Shown here: positions 10,399-19,093 of the stretch, one piece after another | Layout: each line of letters starts with the position of its first letter | Position numbering within the stretch: the stretch's first letter is position 1 | Origin: Prevotellaceae bacterium UBA7017 | GTDB taxonomy: Bacteria > Bacteroidota > Bacteroidia > Bacteroidales > Bacteroidaceae | Assembly: GCA_002449535.1 (NCBI GenBank) | Contig: DJWZ01000118.1 | Location: forward strand, 1 to 64,000 | DNA: 64,000 nt | Reading direction: 5' to 3' | The notes under the pieces: model-generated | Told to the model about the DNA's origin: nothing | The model's input: the letters and a program-made list of their open reading frames with translations, nothing else | Databases searched by the model: none | Program-made: the position numbers and the translations under genes

Positions 10399-12123
10399 TC
10401 AGTTGGCATCAATTATCAGTTTTCCGCTGAGGTTCAGGTCAGTGGTTGTGATGGTAATCTTCTGGTTCTTGTTGAGAACCTTGCCCTTCTCACTTGCTGC
10501 GGAGGGTGCGGTTACCAGCAACTCGTATTGTATGCCGTTAAGTTTCTTAAGGCCAGCACCTTCCGGATCGATAATCTCGTACTTAATGGTGCCGGCAGTT
10601 TCGCCTGCTTTAACCTTATTTTCAATAGGCTTCACGGTCAATGTGGTCAGTTCTGTGCCGCCAACGCCAAGGGGCTTGACGTTAATCTCAAGGTTGGCTG
10701 GAACTCCGTTGTTGACACTTGCCGTCAACTGCAACGTTGCACCCTTCGTCAATTCCAGATCCTTGAGGTCTTTATTCCAGTTGTCCTCTGTGGAGTTGTA
10801 TATTATATTGGCTTCATCGCCGAGTACCAAAGGAGCAGAAATGGTGTAGTCGGGTTTAATAAGATAGTCGTGTCCTAACTCTACCATCGCATCGCTGGTC
10901 TGCTGACTTTCGTACTTCGTTATGTCAATGTTAATCTTCATACCCTCCTGCACCTTCTTGATGAGATTTGTAAGGTCGGGAGCGACGACTGCTTTGTAGC
11001 CCGACAGGTTTGCGGGAGCCTTGCGACAAATGACAAGGCGTGTGGTGCTGTTGGCTGCGATGGGCAACTCGTTGCCCTTTGCCTTGCTAAGGATAACGTC
11101 TGCCTGAGAAGTCGTGGAGCTTAGCTTTGCCTCAGCATAGCCGTCAATAGGAAGGTTCGACACTAACGTCAACCATATCTGCGGATTGTCAATGTCAGTC
11201 ACTACGCGGGCATCGGTCAGGAAGTCGGGCAGCGAGTTAATGGTGGTTGAGCCTACTGCCTGTAGGTCTATGGTTGGATTGAACCTGCCGTTAGCGGCTG
11301 TCACGTCCATACTTCCAATAGTTACGACACCACTGACTGGCAGCGTTGCTGCGCTGGGAACTTTCAGCTCGGCAATGTCTATATTCATGTGCACATTGTC
11401 GTGCACCGTAAATGCATGATTAGCATCCAACCCTGCTTTAATCTGTTTCAGAAGGAAATTCAAGGTTACCTTACCGCCGCTGACAGTCACGCTGGTCAAT
11501 GTCAGTTTGTTGGTGGTATTGTCGAAAGTGCCGCCGTTCAGGTTTTCTACCACGAACTGGTGGGGCAGTGTTACCTCGAGTTTGTTAAGTTTTGTCACAG
11601 TACTCAGCGTAATTTCTATCTTCATAGAGACACCGTTGCCAAGCACCACATAGTTCAACGACTCCACATCGTTAGGAACGTTGAACTGATAGTCAATTAA
11701 CGAGATGTCGCCACCCTGTGCCAGCGAAACACCATAGTCTGAGGGTTTGATAGTCTGGCCGGCAAGTGCTTGGATGCTGGCAGGAAGGTTGATAGCAGGG
11801 AATGCCAGCGTTCTGGGCGAACCGTTGCTGTGAATACTGTTCACGCGTACCTTAACATCACTAACGTTTTCCGGGGCTTTGCCGAACTTGTAGTCACCAT
11901 TGTTGTCAACGGTGATAATGTCTGTGCTTCCTAAATCCAGAATGTCGTCGAGAGTAACTACAACGGAGTTGTTGGTGGGCAGGTTCAGATTTCCATTTCC
12001 AATACTCAGTGTAGCATCTACCGATGAAATCTTATAACCATCATCAGCACACCCGCTCAAAAGCATGCCGCCGACAACGCAGGACAAAAGGAGCAGTTGC
12101 TTCTTTGTTTTTGATTGTTTCAT
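10399..12123 (-). CDS. Large hypothetical lipoprotein
   Basis: 574 aa. Residues 1-25 are a lipoprotein signal with lipobox LLSGC and Cys25 as lipidation site. The rest is beta-rich and hydrophilic with Val/Thr-rich strands (VTLDDILDLGSTDIITV near the mature N-terminus) and no catalytic motif I recognise. It is the first gene of a unit with the DUF5723 barrel 25 bp downstream, and a well-formed Bacteroidetes promoter lies about 130 bp upstream. The lipoprotein-plus-barrel pairing suggests a surface-exposed or periplasmic partner of the barrel; that is inference from context only. Confidence 0.8.
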   Translation of the reverse strand: MKQSKTKKQLLLLSCVVGGMLLSGCADDGYKISSVDATLSIGNGNLNLPTNNSVVVTLDDILDLGSTDIITVDNNGDYKFGKAPENVSDVKVRVNSIHSNGSPRTLAFPAINLPASIQALAGQTIKPSDYGVSLAQGGDISLIDYQFNVPNDVESLNYVVLGNGVSMKIEITLSTVTKLNKLEVTLPHQFVVENLNGGTFDNTTNKLTLTSVTVSGGKVTLNFLLKQIKAGLDANHAFTVHDNVHMNIDIAELKVPSAATLPVSGVVTIGSMDVTAANGRFNPTIDLQAVGSTTINSLPDFLTDARVVTDIDNPQIWLTLVSNLPIDGYAEAKLSSTTSQADVILSKAKGNELPIAANSTTRLVICRKAPANLSGYKAVVAPDLTNLIKKVQEGMKINIDITKYESQQTSDAMVELGHDYLIKPDYTISAPLVLGDEANIIYNSTEDNWNKDLKDLELTKGATLQLTASVNNGVPANLEINVKPLGVGGTELTTLTVKPIENKVKAGETAGTIKYEIIDPEGAGLKKLNGIQYELLVTAPSAASEKGKVLNKNQKITITTTDLNLSGKLIIDAN

Positions 12124-12249
12124 AAATTATTTTTTTTAGTTAATTAAGTTTTCATGTCGCATAGTCTAGTTGTCAAGAGTTCGTTCAGATACGAAAACGT
12201 GAAACTGCCTGCTTAGTTTTTATACTGCGTATCACTACGTAAACGTTTG

Positions 12250-12280
12250 CAAATATATTAAACATTATTAGTATAACAAA
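12250..12280 (-). promoter_or_regulatory. Bacteroidetes-type promoter for lipoprotein/DUF5723 operon
   Basis: On the minus strand a TTTG (12277-12280) is followed after 19 bp by TATATTTG (12250-12257), matching the -33 TTTG / -7 TAnnTTTG consensus. The predicted start near 12243 gives a leader of about 120 nt before the ATG at 12123. Confidence 0.65.
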
Positions 12281-12351
12281 GAAATTAAGGCAAAAAAATG
12301 TTAATTGGGTTTCCCCCCCACCAATTAACACCAGAATATTTTCTTTTTTAA

Positions 12352-12427
12352 TGTCACTTTTGTCACTTTTATCAAACAGCCTTATATACAACGTATTGCG
12401 AGTGACAAAATGGTGACAAAAGTGACA
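12352..12427. repeat. Inverted pair of 15-bp TGTCACTTTTGTCAC sites
   Basis: TGTCACTTTTGTCAC at 12352-12366 is a perfect inverted match to GTGACAAAAGTGACA at 12413-12427. Extra half-sites (ATCA at 12371-12374, GTGACAAAA at 12402-12410) extend both arms. The pair abuts the stop of the VirE gene. The identical 15-mer recurs on the other side of the VirE module at 15005-15019. Confidence 0.85.
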
Positions 12428-12431
12428 TTAT

Positions 12432-14249
12432 TTATCTTATTTCCTTTACTAAATATACCGTTCCTTGGTTGTTGTGTTTGTGAATTAGCCCGTCAAGATT
12501 TGTCAGCAGTCGTCCGAATTGACGCAGATTGCCAAGATTAGTGCGAGAGCCGGCGATATGACGTATTCGGTCATAGATAGCGGTAGCGGAGAGGAAAGTG
12601 CCCTCCTCCTCGTTCTTCGCAGGTACGAAACACTCGTTGAAATACTGCATTGACGACGGCAGTTGCTGGAACTTCCTGTTGTTCTCGATAATCAGCTCGG
12701 TCTGCTCGGCATCGAACCAGTAGCGTTCGTCGTTACGTATTGCGGCGACAGCCTGGGCGTAGAGTTGTTTGTGGTTTATAGACCTGCCAATCTTTATCGG
12801 TCCTGTCAGCTCAACAGCGATGAAACGGCGATTTCCTGAAGGATCGGTGAGGATGTCAGTCATGTTGGCAGTAGCTATAAACGATGCGTAACGCTGCTGT
12901 TCCTCCACGTGTTTACCATAGGGACGCTTCACCTTCACCGATGCCAACTGGATGATATTTTTCAGGAATCCTTCTTGCACTTTCTGCGGAATTTGATTGA
13001 ATTCATCGAGGTTTATCAACAAGAACTGACTCATCGCCTGAAGCACCTGACGCTTCTCGCTAAGCACAAGACTGTCGTTATATCCCCACTGAAGGTCTGG
13101 TGGTATCAGCGAACGACAGAACGTCGATTTGTTGTAGCCCTGCTTGGAGATAAGCAGCGGAACAACCGAGTTTCCGTATCTGCGTGACCACCCCATCCAC
13201 TGGGCTACCATTCCGAGGAACCACGTATAGAACCAGTCTTCCCAATAGGGACAGTCGTTGGGAACGGTGCGTGCCAACTGACGGATATGATCTACGCGGT
13301 CCCACTTGCCTTCAAGTCCCCAGAGATACGAGCTCACCGGGTCGTAGTCTTTTATCAACGTGGAGTTGATATAGCGCCGCACATCCTTGTCCCACACGTT
13401 AAGTCCTGCCACACGAGCCTCCATAGCAAAGCTGTTTGTGGCGCGTTCATCGACAGGACGCCAGCTCCAAGGTGCATTAACTCTCATAAACTCGGTATAG
13501 CCCATCACCTTGTTATACCTGAAGGAGTATTTCCCACCCAGGTACTCTATCAACTGACGGGTCTCCTCACCAGGAACAGCCTTCTTCGTGTCGTCGGCTG
13601 GTTCCGGAGGTGTTGTATCTATTTGCTGCACAGGCTTTTCCTTAGTATCAATAACTCTGAACGGAGTAGGATTGGGGTTACGATAAGGGTCGTCGTCGAG
13701 GGTTCTTCGGAAGCGCACACTCAGAGAGCCTCCACCGCCTGTTACGGGGTGAGGAAGCACCGCCGAATATACCGCCGCCAAACGTTCGTAGCCGTCGGCG
13801 AGAAAAGCGTTCATATCTTCTTCCGTAGTAGGCATCCTCCCATCGTCGGGAACAATGCTTACCAGTATCTTCACCGACATACCGCTGGAGCCCTTAATGG
13901 CTATCATCGTCATAGGAAGCATCTTGGCAGCCTGTTTCACCGCCAGCACGTCACGATTGTCGTAGAGGTTCCCGACGCTAAGAAGAACTACCGGATTATA
14001 GTCTTTTATAGCGATGGAACCGTCATTTTCGCGCTTCATGACGGCAGCAGGATATATCTCTGGCAACAGTCCTTCTGAACCCAGTTGTGAGTAGGACTTG
14101 TACTCGAGAGCCTCTCGTGCACTACGTCTCAAACTCTCAACCTCACCGTAGCGAGTATCCTTTGTGAATTCCAAGAGCATCTCATCTAACGTCAGCGTCT
14201 TCACAAACTGCTGCTTACTTCTTGTTATTCTTAATCTTGTAACTTTCAT
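12432..14249 (-). CDS. BT4734-like/VirE-family ATPase (mobile-element replication type)
   Basis: 605 aa. Residues 1-200 match the BT4734-like N-terminal domain common in Bacteroidales. About 290-510 is the VirE (virulence-associated E) P-loop domain: a Walker-A-like SKQGYNKST with Lys374, then FLLINLDEFNQ as Walker B, and a sensor-like ATANMTDILTDPSGNRRF. The Walker A has Asn where Gly is usual (GYNKST). VirE-type proteins are found in phages and integrative elements, where they act as primase-linked helicases or replication initiators. It sits 98 bp downstream of a DUF6078-like gene and is bracketed by repeated GTGACA motifs. No integrase or primase gene is nearby, so this may be a domesticated or residual module. 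Confidence 0.85.
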   Translation of the reverse strand: MKVTRLRITRSKQQFVKTLTLDEMLLEFTKDTRYGEVESLRRSAREALEYKSYSQLGSEGLLPEIYPAAVMKRENDGSIAIKDYNPVVLLSVGNLYDNRDVLAVKQAAKMLPMTMIAIKGSSGMSVKILVSIVPDDGRMPTTEEDMNAFLADGYERLAAVYSAVLPHPVTGGGGSLSVRFRRTLDDDPYRNPNPTPFRVIDTKEKPVQQIDTTPPEPADDTKKAVPGEETRQLIEYLGGKYSFRYNKVMGYTEFMRVNAPWSWRPVDERATNSFAMEARVAGLNVWDKDVRRYINSTLIKDYDPVSSYLWGLEGKWDRVDHIRQLARTVPNDCPYWEDWFYTWFLGMVAQWMGWSRRYGNSVVPLLISKQGYNKSTFCRSLIPPDLQWGYNDSLVLSEKRQVLQAMSQFLLINLDEFNQIPQKVQEGFLKNIIQLASVKVKRPYGKHVEEQQRYASFIATANMTDILTDPSGNRRFIAVELTGPIKIGRSINHKQLYAQAVAAIRNDERYWFDAEQTELIIENNRKFQQLPSSMQYFNECFVPAKNEEEGTFLSATAIYDRIRHIAGSRTNLGNLRQFGRLLTNLDGLIHKHNNQGTVYLVKEIR

Positions 14250-14347
14250 ACCTTTTTTTCGTTTTAATGAAACAACCTGTTCCTAAGTCTGAAGCTGTCA
14301 GTATCACACTGCGAAACTAATAGTTTCGGACGGTGAAACCAATAGTT

Positions 14348-14815
14348 TCACGCCTTGAAACTCCCGTGATTACCACTCTCGAAGAACTGATACTCTTCCT
14401 TAAAGCCGTTGAACTCCACGAGTCCCGTATAGCCGTACCTGCCGAAGAGCTGGTGTATCCACTCCTGCTGTTCCGGACGAAGACGGTACGTCCCGTTGAA
14501 ATAGCGATAATATGCGGTTTTTCCGCCTAAATACTTCATCAACTCGGCTACCATTTCGTGATAATCTTCGTGACGGACCTTATTGAAAAGTCCTCGGAAA
14601 CCAACGGCAACAGTCACCTTGTTTATCTTGTGGAACATCTTACACTCGCCATCTATGCCAGCCCGTGGCGTCACCACGAATGCCGCCATTTCATCATCGG
14701 GAAGCGCATCGCCAGCCATGTGGCGCAGACAGTGAGAGCGCAACTTGCACTCATTGTTAAAACAGAGTGCCCAATTTGTAGGCACATCGTTGAATTGTAA
14801 ATCCTGAGTTCGCAT
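14348..14815 (-). CDS. DUF6078-like small protein, partner of VirE gene
   Basis: 155 aa, no signal peptide. The N-terminal half has a Cys/His cluster (CFNNECKLRSHCLRHMAG, then a later Cys in ECKMFHK) that could bind metal. The C-terminal half contains aromatic-rich helices (YHEMVAELMKYLGGKTAYY). Similar short proteins (DUF6078) occur next to VirE-like ATPases in Bacteroidales; I recognise the arrangement but not a biochemical function. It has its own promoter embedded in a 9-bp inverted repeat and is the first gene of the two-gene module. Confidence 0.7.
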   Translation of the reverse strand: MRTQDLQFNDVPTNWALCFNNECKLRSHCLRHMAGDALPDDEMAAFVVTPRAGIDGECKMFHKINKVTVAVGFRGLFNKVRHEDYHEMVAELMKYLGGKTAYYRYFNGTYRLRPEQQEWIHQLFGRYGYTGLVEFNGFKEEYQFFESGNHGSFKA

Positions 14816-14857
14816 CTTTTTTCTTATTTTTAATTAAACATATAATATTAAATTTCA

Positions 14858-14904
14858 CCCTACAAAGATACAAAATTTTTCGCAAAAATGCAAATTTTGT
14901 AGGG
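14858..14904 (-). promoter_or_regulatory. Promoter of DUF6078/VirE module inside a perfect inverted repeat
   Basis: On the minus strand TTTG (14891-14894) is 20 bp from TATCTTTG (14863-14870), a consensus Bacteroidetes promoter. It is flanked by a perfect 9-bp inverted repeat: CCCTACAAA at 14858-14866 and TTTGTAGGG at 14896-14904. Arms that overlap or flank both promoter boxes look like an operator. Confidence 0.65.
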
Positions 14905-14942
14905 ACAAATTTCATAAAAATATTGTCGTTTTCGCAATATTT

Positions 14943-15019
14943 TGTCACTTTTATCACTATTTTATCACACTACAATTCCCTATAACACAGGCGATATGAC
15001 GAAAGTGACAAAAGTGACA
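14943..15019. repeat. Second inverted GTGACA site cluster upstream of the VirE module
   Basis: TGTCACTTTTATCAC at 14943-14957 with a further TTTATCAC, and in the opposite orientation GTGACAAAAGTGACA at 15005-15019, identical to the copy at 12413-12427. With the left cluster these bracket the DUF6078/VirE pair. Confidence 0.8.
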
Positions 15020-15033
15020 ACAAAAATAAAAAA

Positions 15034-15053
15034 CTCACGTGCGCGCGCGTGAG
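15034..15053. repeat. GC-rich hairpin (REP-like) next to RAYT gene
   Basis: CTCACG (15034-15039) and CGTGAG (15048-15053) are inverted arms around an alternating TGCGCGCG core, in otherwise AT-rich DNA about 80 bp before a RAYT start codon. REP hairpins are the usual substrates of RAYT transposases. No second copy was seen in this window. Confidence 0.5.
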
Positions 15054-15078
15054 AACCTAATTTTATTGATAGGCATAT

Positions 15079-15109
15079 TTTGTCGTTATCTCAAGAATTT
15101 GTATCTTTG
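15079..15109 (+). promoter_or_regulatory. Promoter of RAYT transposase gene
   Basis: TTTG (15079-15082), 19 bp, TATCTTTG (15102-15109). Transcription would begin near 15115, which excludes the upstream in-frame ATG at 15080 and supports the ATG at 15134. Confidence 0.7.
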
Positions 15110-15133
15110 CATCGGATATCTGTAAAACAAGAA

Positions 15134-16297
15134 ATGCCACACACAAAAGAGGAACTGTCACGCCTGGGCATAAAGCCAAGAGACATCGAGCACGACCAGC
15201 ATCGACGTGCGCAGTGGTTAGACTATGGTGATGTCGGTCTATATATGATAACGATGTGCGTAGAAGGGCGCAAGCCCGTCTTTGGGCACCTTGTCGGCAA
15301 CTGGCGGGCAGCACGCGGCTCAGAAGACTTTCCGCATATTGTTCAGTCAGCGTTAGCACAGCGTATCATCAATGAAGAACTGCCAAAGATAAGTCGCAAA
15401 TACCCACAGGTGGAGGTGTGGCAGGCAACTTTCATGCCGGACCATATCCATTTGCTTATATACGTCCGCAGTGCGCTGCCTAAGGGCAAGCACCTTGGGC
15501 ATGTCATCGGTGCTTTCAAGGGCGGCTGCAGCCGCCAGTGGTGGGGACCCGGGACGGGAGGACCCGGGGCTGACGCCACGGGAACAGCGGCAGGAACAGC
15601 GGCGGGAACGACGGCGGGAACAGCGGCGGTGCCCACCGCGTCAGCGGCGGGAATAGCGGCGCGGCGTCCTCTTTTCGAGGAGGGCTACCACGACCGCATC
15701 ATTAGGCGGCCGGGGATGCTGGAAGTAATAAAGCGGTACATGTCCGACAACCCCTTGCGTGCTATCATGCGCCGAAGCCTCCCCGATTTATTGGAAAGAC
15801 GCCTCCACATTCGTATCGGCACCCACGATTACGCTGCTTTTGGCTGTCTCTTCCTGTTGAAGAGAGCAGAAAAGGAGCAGGTGTTCTACCATCGTAAGGA
15901 CCGTTCTACGGGTATCCCTACAGAACAAACCGAAGCGTTCCGCGAGAGCCGCCTCCGCCAACTGACGGAAGCGCGACAAGGAGTCGTCCTTGTTTCACCA
16001 GCGATATCTAAGGGAGAGCGCATCGTTATCAACGACGCCATCGACGAAGGACTTCCCGTCATACAACTTCAAAAGGAGCCTATCAGCCAGTATTGGAAAC
16101 CCGAGTTACGTCGTTTCGAGGCGTGCAGTCGTGGTATGCTTCTCATCTTGTCGCCTTGGGAATTAGACGAAGATATAGCACACGGTTCCCCCGTCAGCGA
16201 TTTTGCACGATTTCACCACCTTAACGATCTCGCGGCGGAGATATGTGCAACCACCGAAGCTTCTTTGATTAATTTTACACACTCACCTCAGCCTTGA
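15134..16297 (+). CDS. REP-associated (RAYT/IS200-like) tyrosine transposase with extra C-terminal domain
   Basis: 387 aa from the ATG at 15134. The Y1 transposase core has the metal-binding His-x-His (PDHIHLL, His104/His106) and a candidate catalytic tyrosine in RYMSDNPLR (Tyr202). Between them lies a Gly/Thr/Ala low-complexity insert (about residues 140-176) encoded by GC-rich near-repeats. Residues about 270-370 form an additional domain with a beta-alpha pattern ([20 protein letters not shown]) reminiscent of DprA/Rossmann-like proteins; that likeness is tentative. The gene ends inside thyA on the opposite strand, overlapping it by 23 bp. The GC content of the insert is well above its surroundings, consistent with transfer. 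Confidence 0.85.
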   Translation: MPHTKEELSRLGIKPRDIEHDQHRRAQWLDYGDVGLYMITMCVEGRKPVFGHLVGNWRAARGSEDFPHIVQSALAQRIINEELPKISRKYPQVEVWQATFMPDHIHLLIYVRSALPKGKHLGHVIGAFKGGCSRQWWGPGTGGPGADATGTAAGTAAGTTAGTAAVPTASAAGIAARRPLFEEGYHDRIIRRPGMLEVIKRYMSDNPLRAIMRRSLPDLLERRLHIRIGTHDYAAFGCLFLLKRAEKEQVFYHRKDRSTGIPTEQTEAFRESRLRQLTEARQGVVLVSPAISKGERIVINDAIDEGLPVIQLQKEPISQYWKPELRRFEACSRGMLLILSPWELDEDIAHGSPVSDFARFHHLNDLAAEICATTEASLINFTHSPQP

Positions 16298-17069
16298 TGT
16301 GGTCGTAGGGGTCGTAGCCCTCGAGTTGGAAGTCTTCATAGCGGAAGTCGAAGAGGTCCTTGACATCAGGATTTATCTTCATTACCGGCAGCTTTCGCGG
16401 GGTGCGGGTGAGCTGCAGTCGTGCCTGGTCAAGGTGGTTAAGGTACAGGTGGGTATCGCCGGTAGTATGTATGAACTCTCCCGCTTTCAGTCCTGTTACC
16501 TGCGCCATCATCTGCAGCAGCAGAGCGTAAGACGCGATATTAAAAGGTACACCAAGGAATGTGTCTGCGCTGCGCTGATAAAGTTGCAATGACAGTTTTC
16601 CGTCAGCAACATAAAACTGGAACAAACAATGGCAAGGAGGTAGAGCCATTTTTCCAATCTCTGCAGGATTCCAAGCAGAAACAAGCATTCTTCTTGAATC
16701 AGGGCTGTTTTTTATGAGGTCTATCACCTGTTGAATCTGGTCTATTGTCCCACCGTCATAGTCAGGCCAAGAACGCCACTGATGTCCATAAACAGGTCCG
16801 AGATCACCATTCTCGTCTGCCCATTCATCCCAAATAGATACACCATGATCTTTGAGATATTTCACGTTAGTGTCGCCATTCAGGAACCACAACAGTTCAT
16901 AGATAATGGACTTCAGGTGTAACTTCTTTGTTGTCAGAAGCGGAAATCCGTCAGACATCTTAAAGCGCATCTGGTGACCGAAAATACTCTTCGTGCCCGT
17001 ACCTGTGCGATCAGTTTTCACCACGCCTTCAGTTGTTATGCGATGTAGCAAATCGAGATATTGTTGCAT
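16275..17069 (-). CDS. thyA: Thymidylate synthase
   Basis: 264 aa, the same length as the E. coli enzyme. It converts dUMP to dTMP with methylenetetrahydrofolate. The catalytic Cys146 lies in [12 protein letters not shown]; the phosphate-binding Arg is in TDRTGTGT near the N-terminus, followed by [21 protein letters not shown] and the DTHLYLNH loop. The C-terminus KAEVSV is intact although the RAYT gene overlaps its last 23 bp on the other strand. It follows exbD by 7 bp on the minus strand. No dihydrofolate reductase gene follows it here; the transposase occupies that position. Confidence 0.97.
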   Translation of the reverse strand: MQQYLDLLHRITTEGVVKTDRTGTGTKSIFGHQMRFKMSDGFPLLTTKKLHLKSIIYELLWFLNGDTNVKYLKDHGVSIWDEWADENGDLGPVYGHQWRSWPDYDGGTIDQIQQVIDLIKNSPDSRRMLVSAWNPAEIGKMALPPCHCLFQFYVADGKLSLQLYQRSADTFLGVPFNIASYALLLQMMAQVTGLKAGEFIHTTGDTHLYLNHLDQARLQLTRTPRKLPVMKINPDVKDLFDFRYEDFQLEGYDPYDHIKAEVSV

Positions 17070-17076
17070 TGTTTTA

Positions 17077-17529
17077 TTATTGTTGTAATTGTTTCGTTTC
17101 TATTGCATTGTATCTTATTTTCAGAGCTCCCGCCCTTCGCAGTTCCTCCTTTACGTCAGCAATGACGCCCATAGGAGTCTGTTTATCAGCTCGGATATTA
17201 ACAGTATAATAATCTATGTCTTCTTCATTTATCTGGTTCCGCAAACCTCTGATAATGCTTCCGACCTTTTCTACTGGGACGATATTATTTCCTATTTGTA
17301 TGTGGCTCTGTCCCCTGCTATCGCTGCCGATGTAAAGATTTGTAATAAAGCGTCTGTGCTGCGGTTTTGTAAGTTCCGTACCCTGCGGCACATCAATCTT
17401 CATCCGTGGTGTCTCACTTCTCATATGCGTTACTATCATAAAGAAGAACAACACGGTAAAGATGAGGTCAGGCATAGAAGCCATATTCAACTTCGGCACA
17501 CTATGATGTCTTTTTCTTTTTATCTTCAT
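17077..17529 (-). CDS. exbD: ExbD/TolR-family biopolymer transport protein (second copy)
   Basis: 150 aa. One membrane segment near residues 22-40 ([15 protein letters not shown]), a short basic cytoplasmic N-terminus ([15 protein letters not shown]) and a periplasmic domain. The transmembrane Asp used in proton transfer corresponds to SMPDLIF. It overlaps the first exbD by 4 nt, implying translational coupling. With ExbB it should form a proton-driven energiser for TonB-dependent uptake or a related envelope process. A paired ExbD arrangement is common in Bacteroidetes. Confidence 0.9.
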   Translation of the reverse strand: MKIKRKRHHSVPKLNMASMPDLIFTVLFFFMIVTHMRSETPRMKIDVPQGTELTKPQHRRFITNLYIGSDSRGQSHIQIGNNIVPVEKVGSIIRGLRNQINEEDIDYYTVNIRADKQTPMGVIADVKEELRRAGALKIRYNAIETKQLQQ

Positions 17530-17966
17530 TGGTTGACAATAATTTCCTTTATGCGTTGCTGATATCCGCCCAGTTCCTTGTATGATTGCACTATCTGATT
17601 CTGCAATTTGAAATAAGAATCATAATCAGCACTTCTATCTACCTGCAGTTCTATGATATGCGTCTCTCCCACTCTCACGACGAACTGCTTTATAGTTTTC
17701 CGTATGGAAGCATTTATCTCTGCCTCCTCATCATTTATGGTCAACCTACCATCCTTCATCAAGTGAAGTGTCAACACATTATCGCTCTTCACATCCTGCA
17801 TTTCCTCCTGTTTATCCGGCTCAGGAGGAGGCATCATACGTCCAAGTCCCTTATCACTGTCCATAGAAGTCGTGAGAAGGAAGAATATCAGCAGCATGAA
17901 CGATATGTCAGCTGTCGATGTAGTGTTCAGTTCAGGTATGGAATGCCTCTTTTTGCGCTTGACCAT
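17526..17966 (-). CDS. exbD: ExbD/TolR-family biopolymer transport protein (first copy)
   Basis: 146 aa with N-terminal MVKRKKRHSIPELNTTSTADISFMLLIFFLLTT: a basic cytoplasmic tail and one membrane helix with the conserved Asp in TADISFML. The periplasmic part is charged and helical, with an early KQEEM stretch. Its start lies 40 nt inside the upstream small membrane-protein gene. It is the family's usual length. Confidence 0.9.
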   Translation of the reverse strand: MVKRKKRHSIPELNTTSTADISFMLLIFFLLTTSMDSDKGLGRMMPPPEPDKQEEMQDVKSDNVLTLHLMKDGRLTINDEEAEINASIRKTIKQFVVRVGETHIIELQVDRSADYDSYFKLQNQIVQSYKELGGYQQRIKEIIVNQ

Positions 17967-18244
17967 TTGCTATATAGTAATGCCCCTGTTGCGACAAGGA
18001 GCATTGTGAGTGCAGTTATAAGACACATATTTGCAAATCCCCCTATCAATAATGTAGGCAATGCCACCACTATCATCAGTGCTACCACTCCCCACCCTAT
18101 TACGCTGACGGGTACGCCATTCTCCATATTCTTTCGTTTATTCACCTTCAGGGAATGCCATACGGAATAGCACACCAACAGCAGGGCTCCCATCAGAGTC
18201 AGCAGAGAGATTACAATGAATATGTCAGCAAATATTAAATCCAT
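17927..18244 (-). CDS. Small three-helix membrane protein in the exbBD operon
   Basis: 105 aa. Three hydrophobic segments at about residues 4-27, 47-66 and 70-92, with a charged loop SLKVNKRKNMENG between the first two. It starts 9 bp after exbB ends and overlaps exbD by 40 nt, so it is translated within the operon. I do not recognise a named family. The conserved place between ExbB and ExbD suggests an accessory subunit, which is inference from position only. Confidence 0.75.
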   Translation of the reverse strand: MDLIFADIFIVISLLTLMGALLLVCYSVWHSLKVNKRKNMENGVPVSVIGWGVVALMIVVALPTLLIGGFANMCLITALTMLLVATGALLYSKWSSAKRGIPYLN

Positions 18245-18253
18245 TAATACTTT

Positions 18254-19090
18254 TTATTTTCCGCTACGACTTTTTATGATGTCCATAAGTGTTATAGCAC
18301 TCTCTTCCATCTGTGCCGTAAGGTGGTCTATCTTTGACAACACATAGTTATAGAACAGCTGCAGTATCAGTGCAACTATAATTCCGAATATCGTTGTTAT
18401 CAGAGCCACCTTCATACCCGAAGCCACGGTGGTAGGACCGATATCGCCGACTATTTCTATCTGCTCGAAAGCCATCACCATTCCTATAACAGTGCCGAGA
18501 AATCCCAACGACGGTGCCATCGCTATAAACAATGTTATCCAAGAACACCCTTTCTCCATATTCCCCACCTGCACAGAAGCATAGGCACTGACGCTACGTT
18601 CTATCTCCTCCTCTGAAGAGTCTATGCGTAGCAATCCTTGGTAGCAAATGCTTGCAATCGGTCCTCGGGTGTTTCGGCACAATTCCTTTGCAGCCTCCAA
18701 GCCCTCCGTCTTCAGTTTTTCTTCCAGACGCACCATAAACTTCTTCGCATCAATCTCCGACATTGTGAGATATATTATGCGTTCGATGCAAAATGCCAGT
18801 CCTATGATGAGACACAGTGCCACGAGAGACATGAAGCCGACGCCACCATCAACAAACTTGCTCTTCAACTGCGAATATGCCCCGTCATCAGCCACCGCAG
18901 TACTGTCATCCATCTCCATTGCCGCTTCGTCAAGCAACAATGATGTAGAGTCAATGGCAGAGGTATCCAGCGCTGCTGCCGCTGCTATTTCGGTTTGCGC
19001 TTTCTGAGCCGTTGCATCCTGCGCCATCATAGGGGCAACGCTCATCAGTAACAATGAAATTAAAAGATATACAATCTTCTGTCTTATCAT
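18254..19090 (-). CDS. exbB: MotA/TolQ/ExbB-family proton channel protein
   Basis: 278 aa. A signal-like hydrophobic N-terminus (MIRQKIVYLLISLLLMSVAPMMAQ) precedes an Ala/Ser/Asp-rich linker, then the ExbB core: a membrane helix near 85-110 (FMSLVALCLIIGLAFCIERII), a cytoplasmic helical region, and paired helices including APSLGFLGTVIGMVMAFE and GMKVALITTIFGIIVALILQLF. These are family signatures. It begins 3 bp after the GH97 gene stop, so it is probably on the same transcript. Confidence 0.92.
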   Translation of the reverse strand: MIRQKIVYLLISLLLMSVAPMMAQDATAQKAQTEIAAAAALDTSAIDSTSLLLDEAAMEMDDSTAVADDGAYSQLKSKFVDGGVGFMSLVALCLIIGLAFCIERIIYLTMSEIDAKKFMVRLEEKLKTEGLEAAKELCRNTRGPIASICYQGLLRIDSSEEEIERSVSAYASVQVGNMEKGCSWITLFIAMAPSLGFLGTVIGMVMAFEQIEIVGDIGPTTVASGMKVALITTIFGIIVALILQLFYNYVLSKIDHLTAQMEESAITLMDIIKSRSGK

Positions 19091-19093
19091 ATT

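Noticed and set aside
15080..15133. Upstream ATG extending the RAYT protein by 18 residues
   Set aside because: A consensus promoter spans 15079-15109, so this ATG lies before the transcript start.
16275..16297. Truncation of thyA by the RAYT gene
   Set aside because: ThyA has its full 264 residues and normal C-terminus; the two genes merely overlap on opposite strands.
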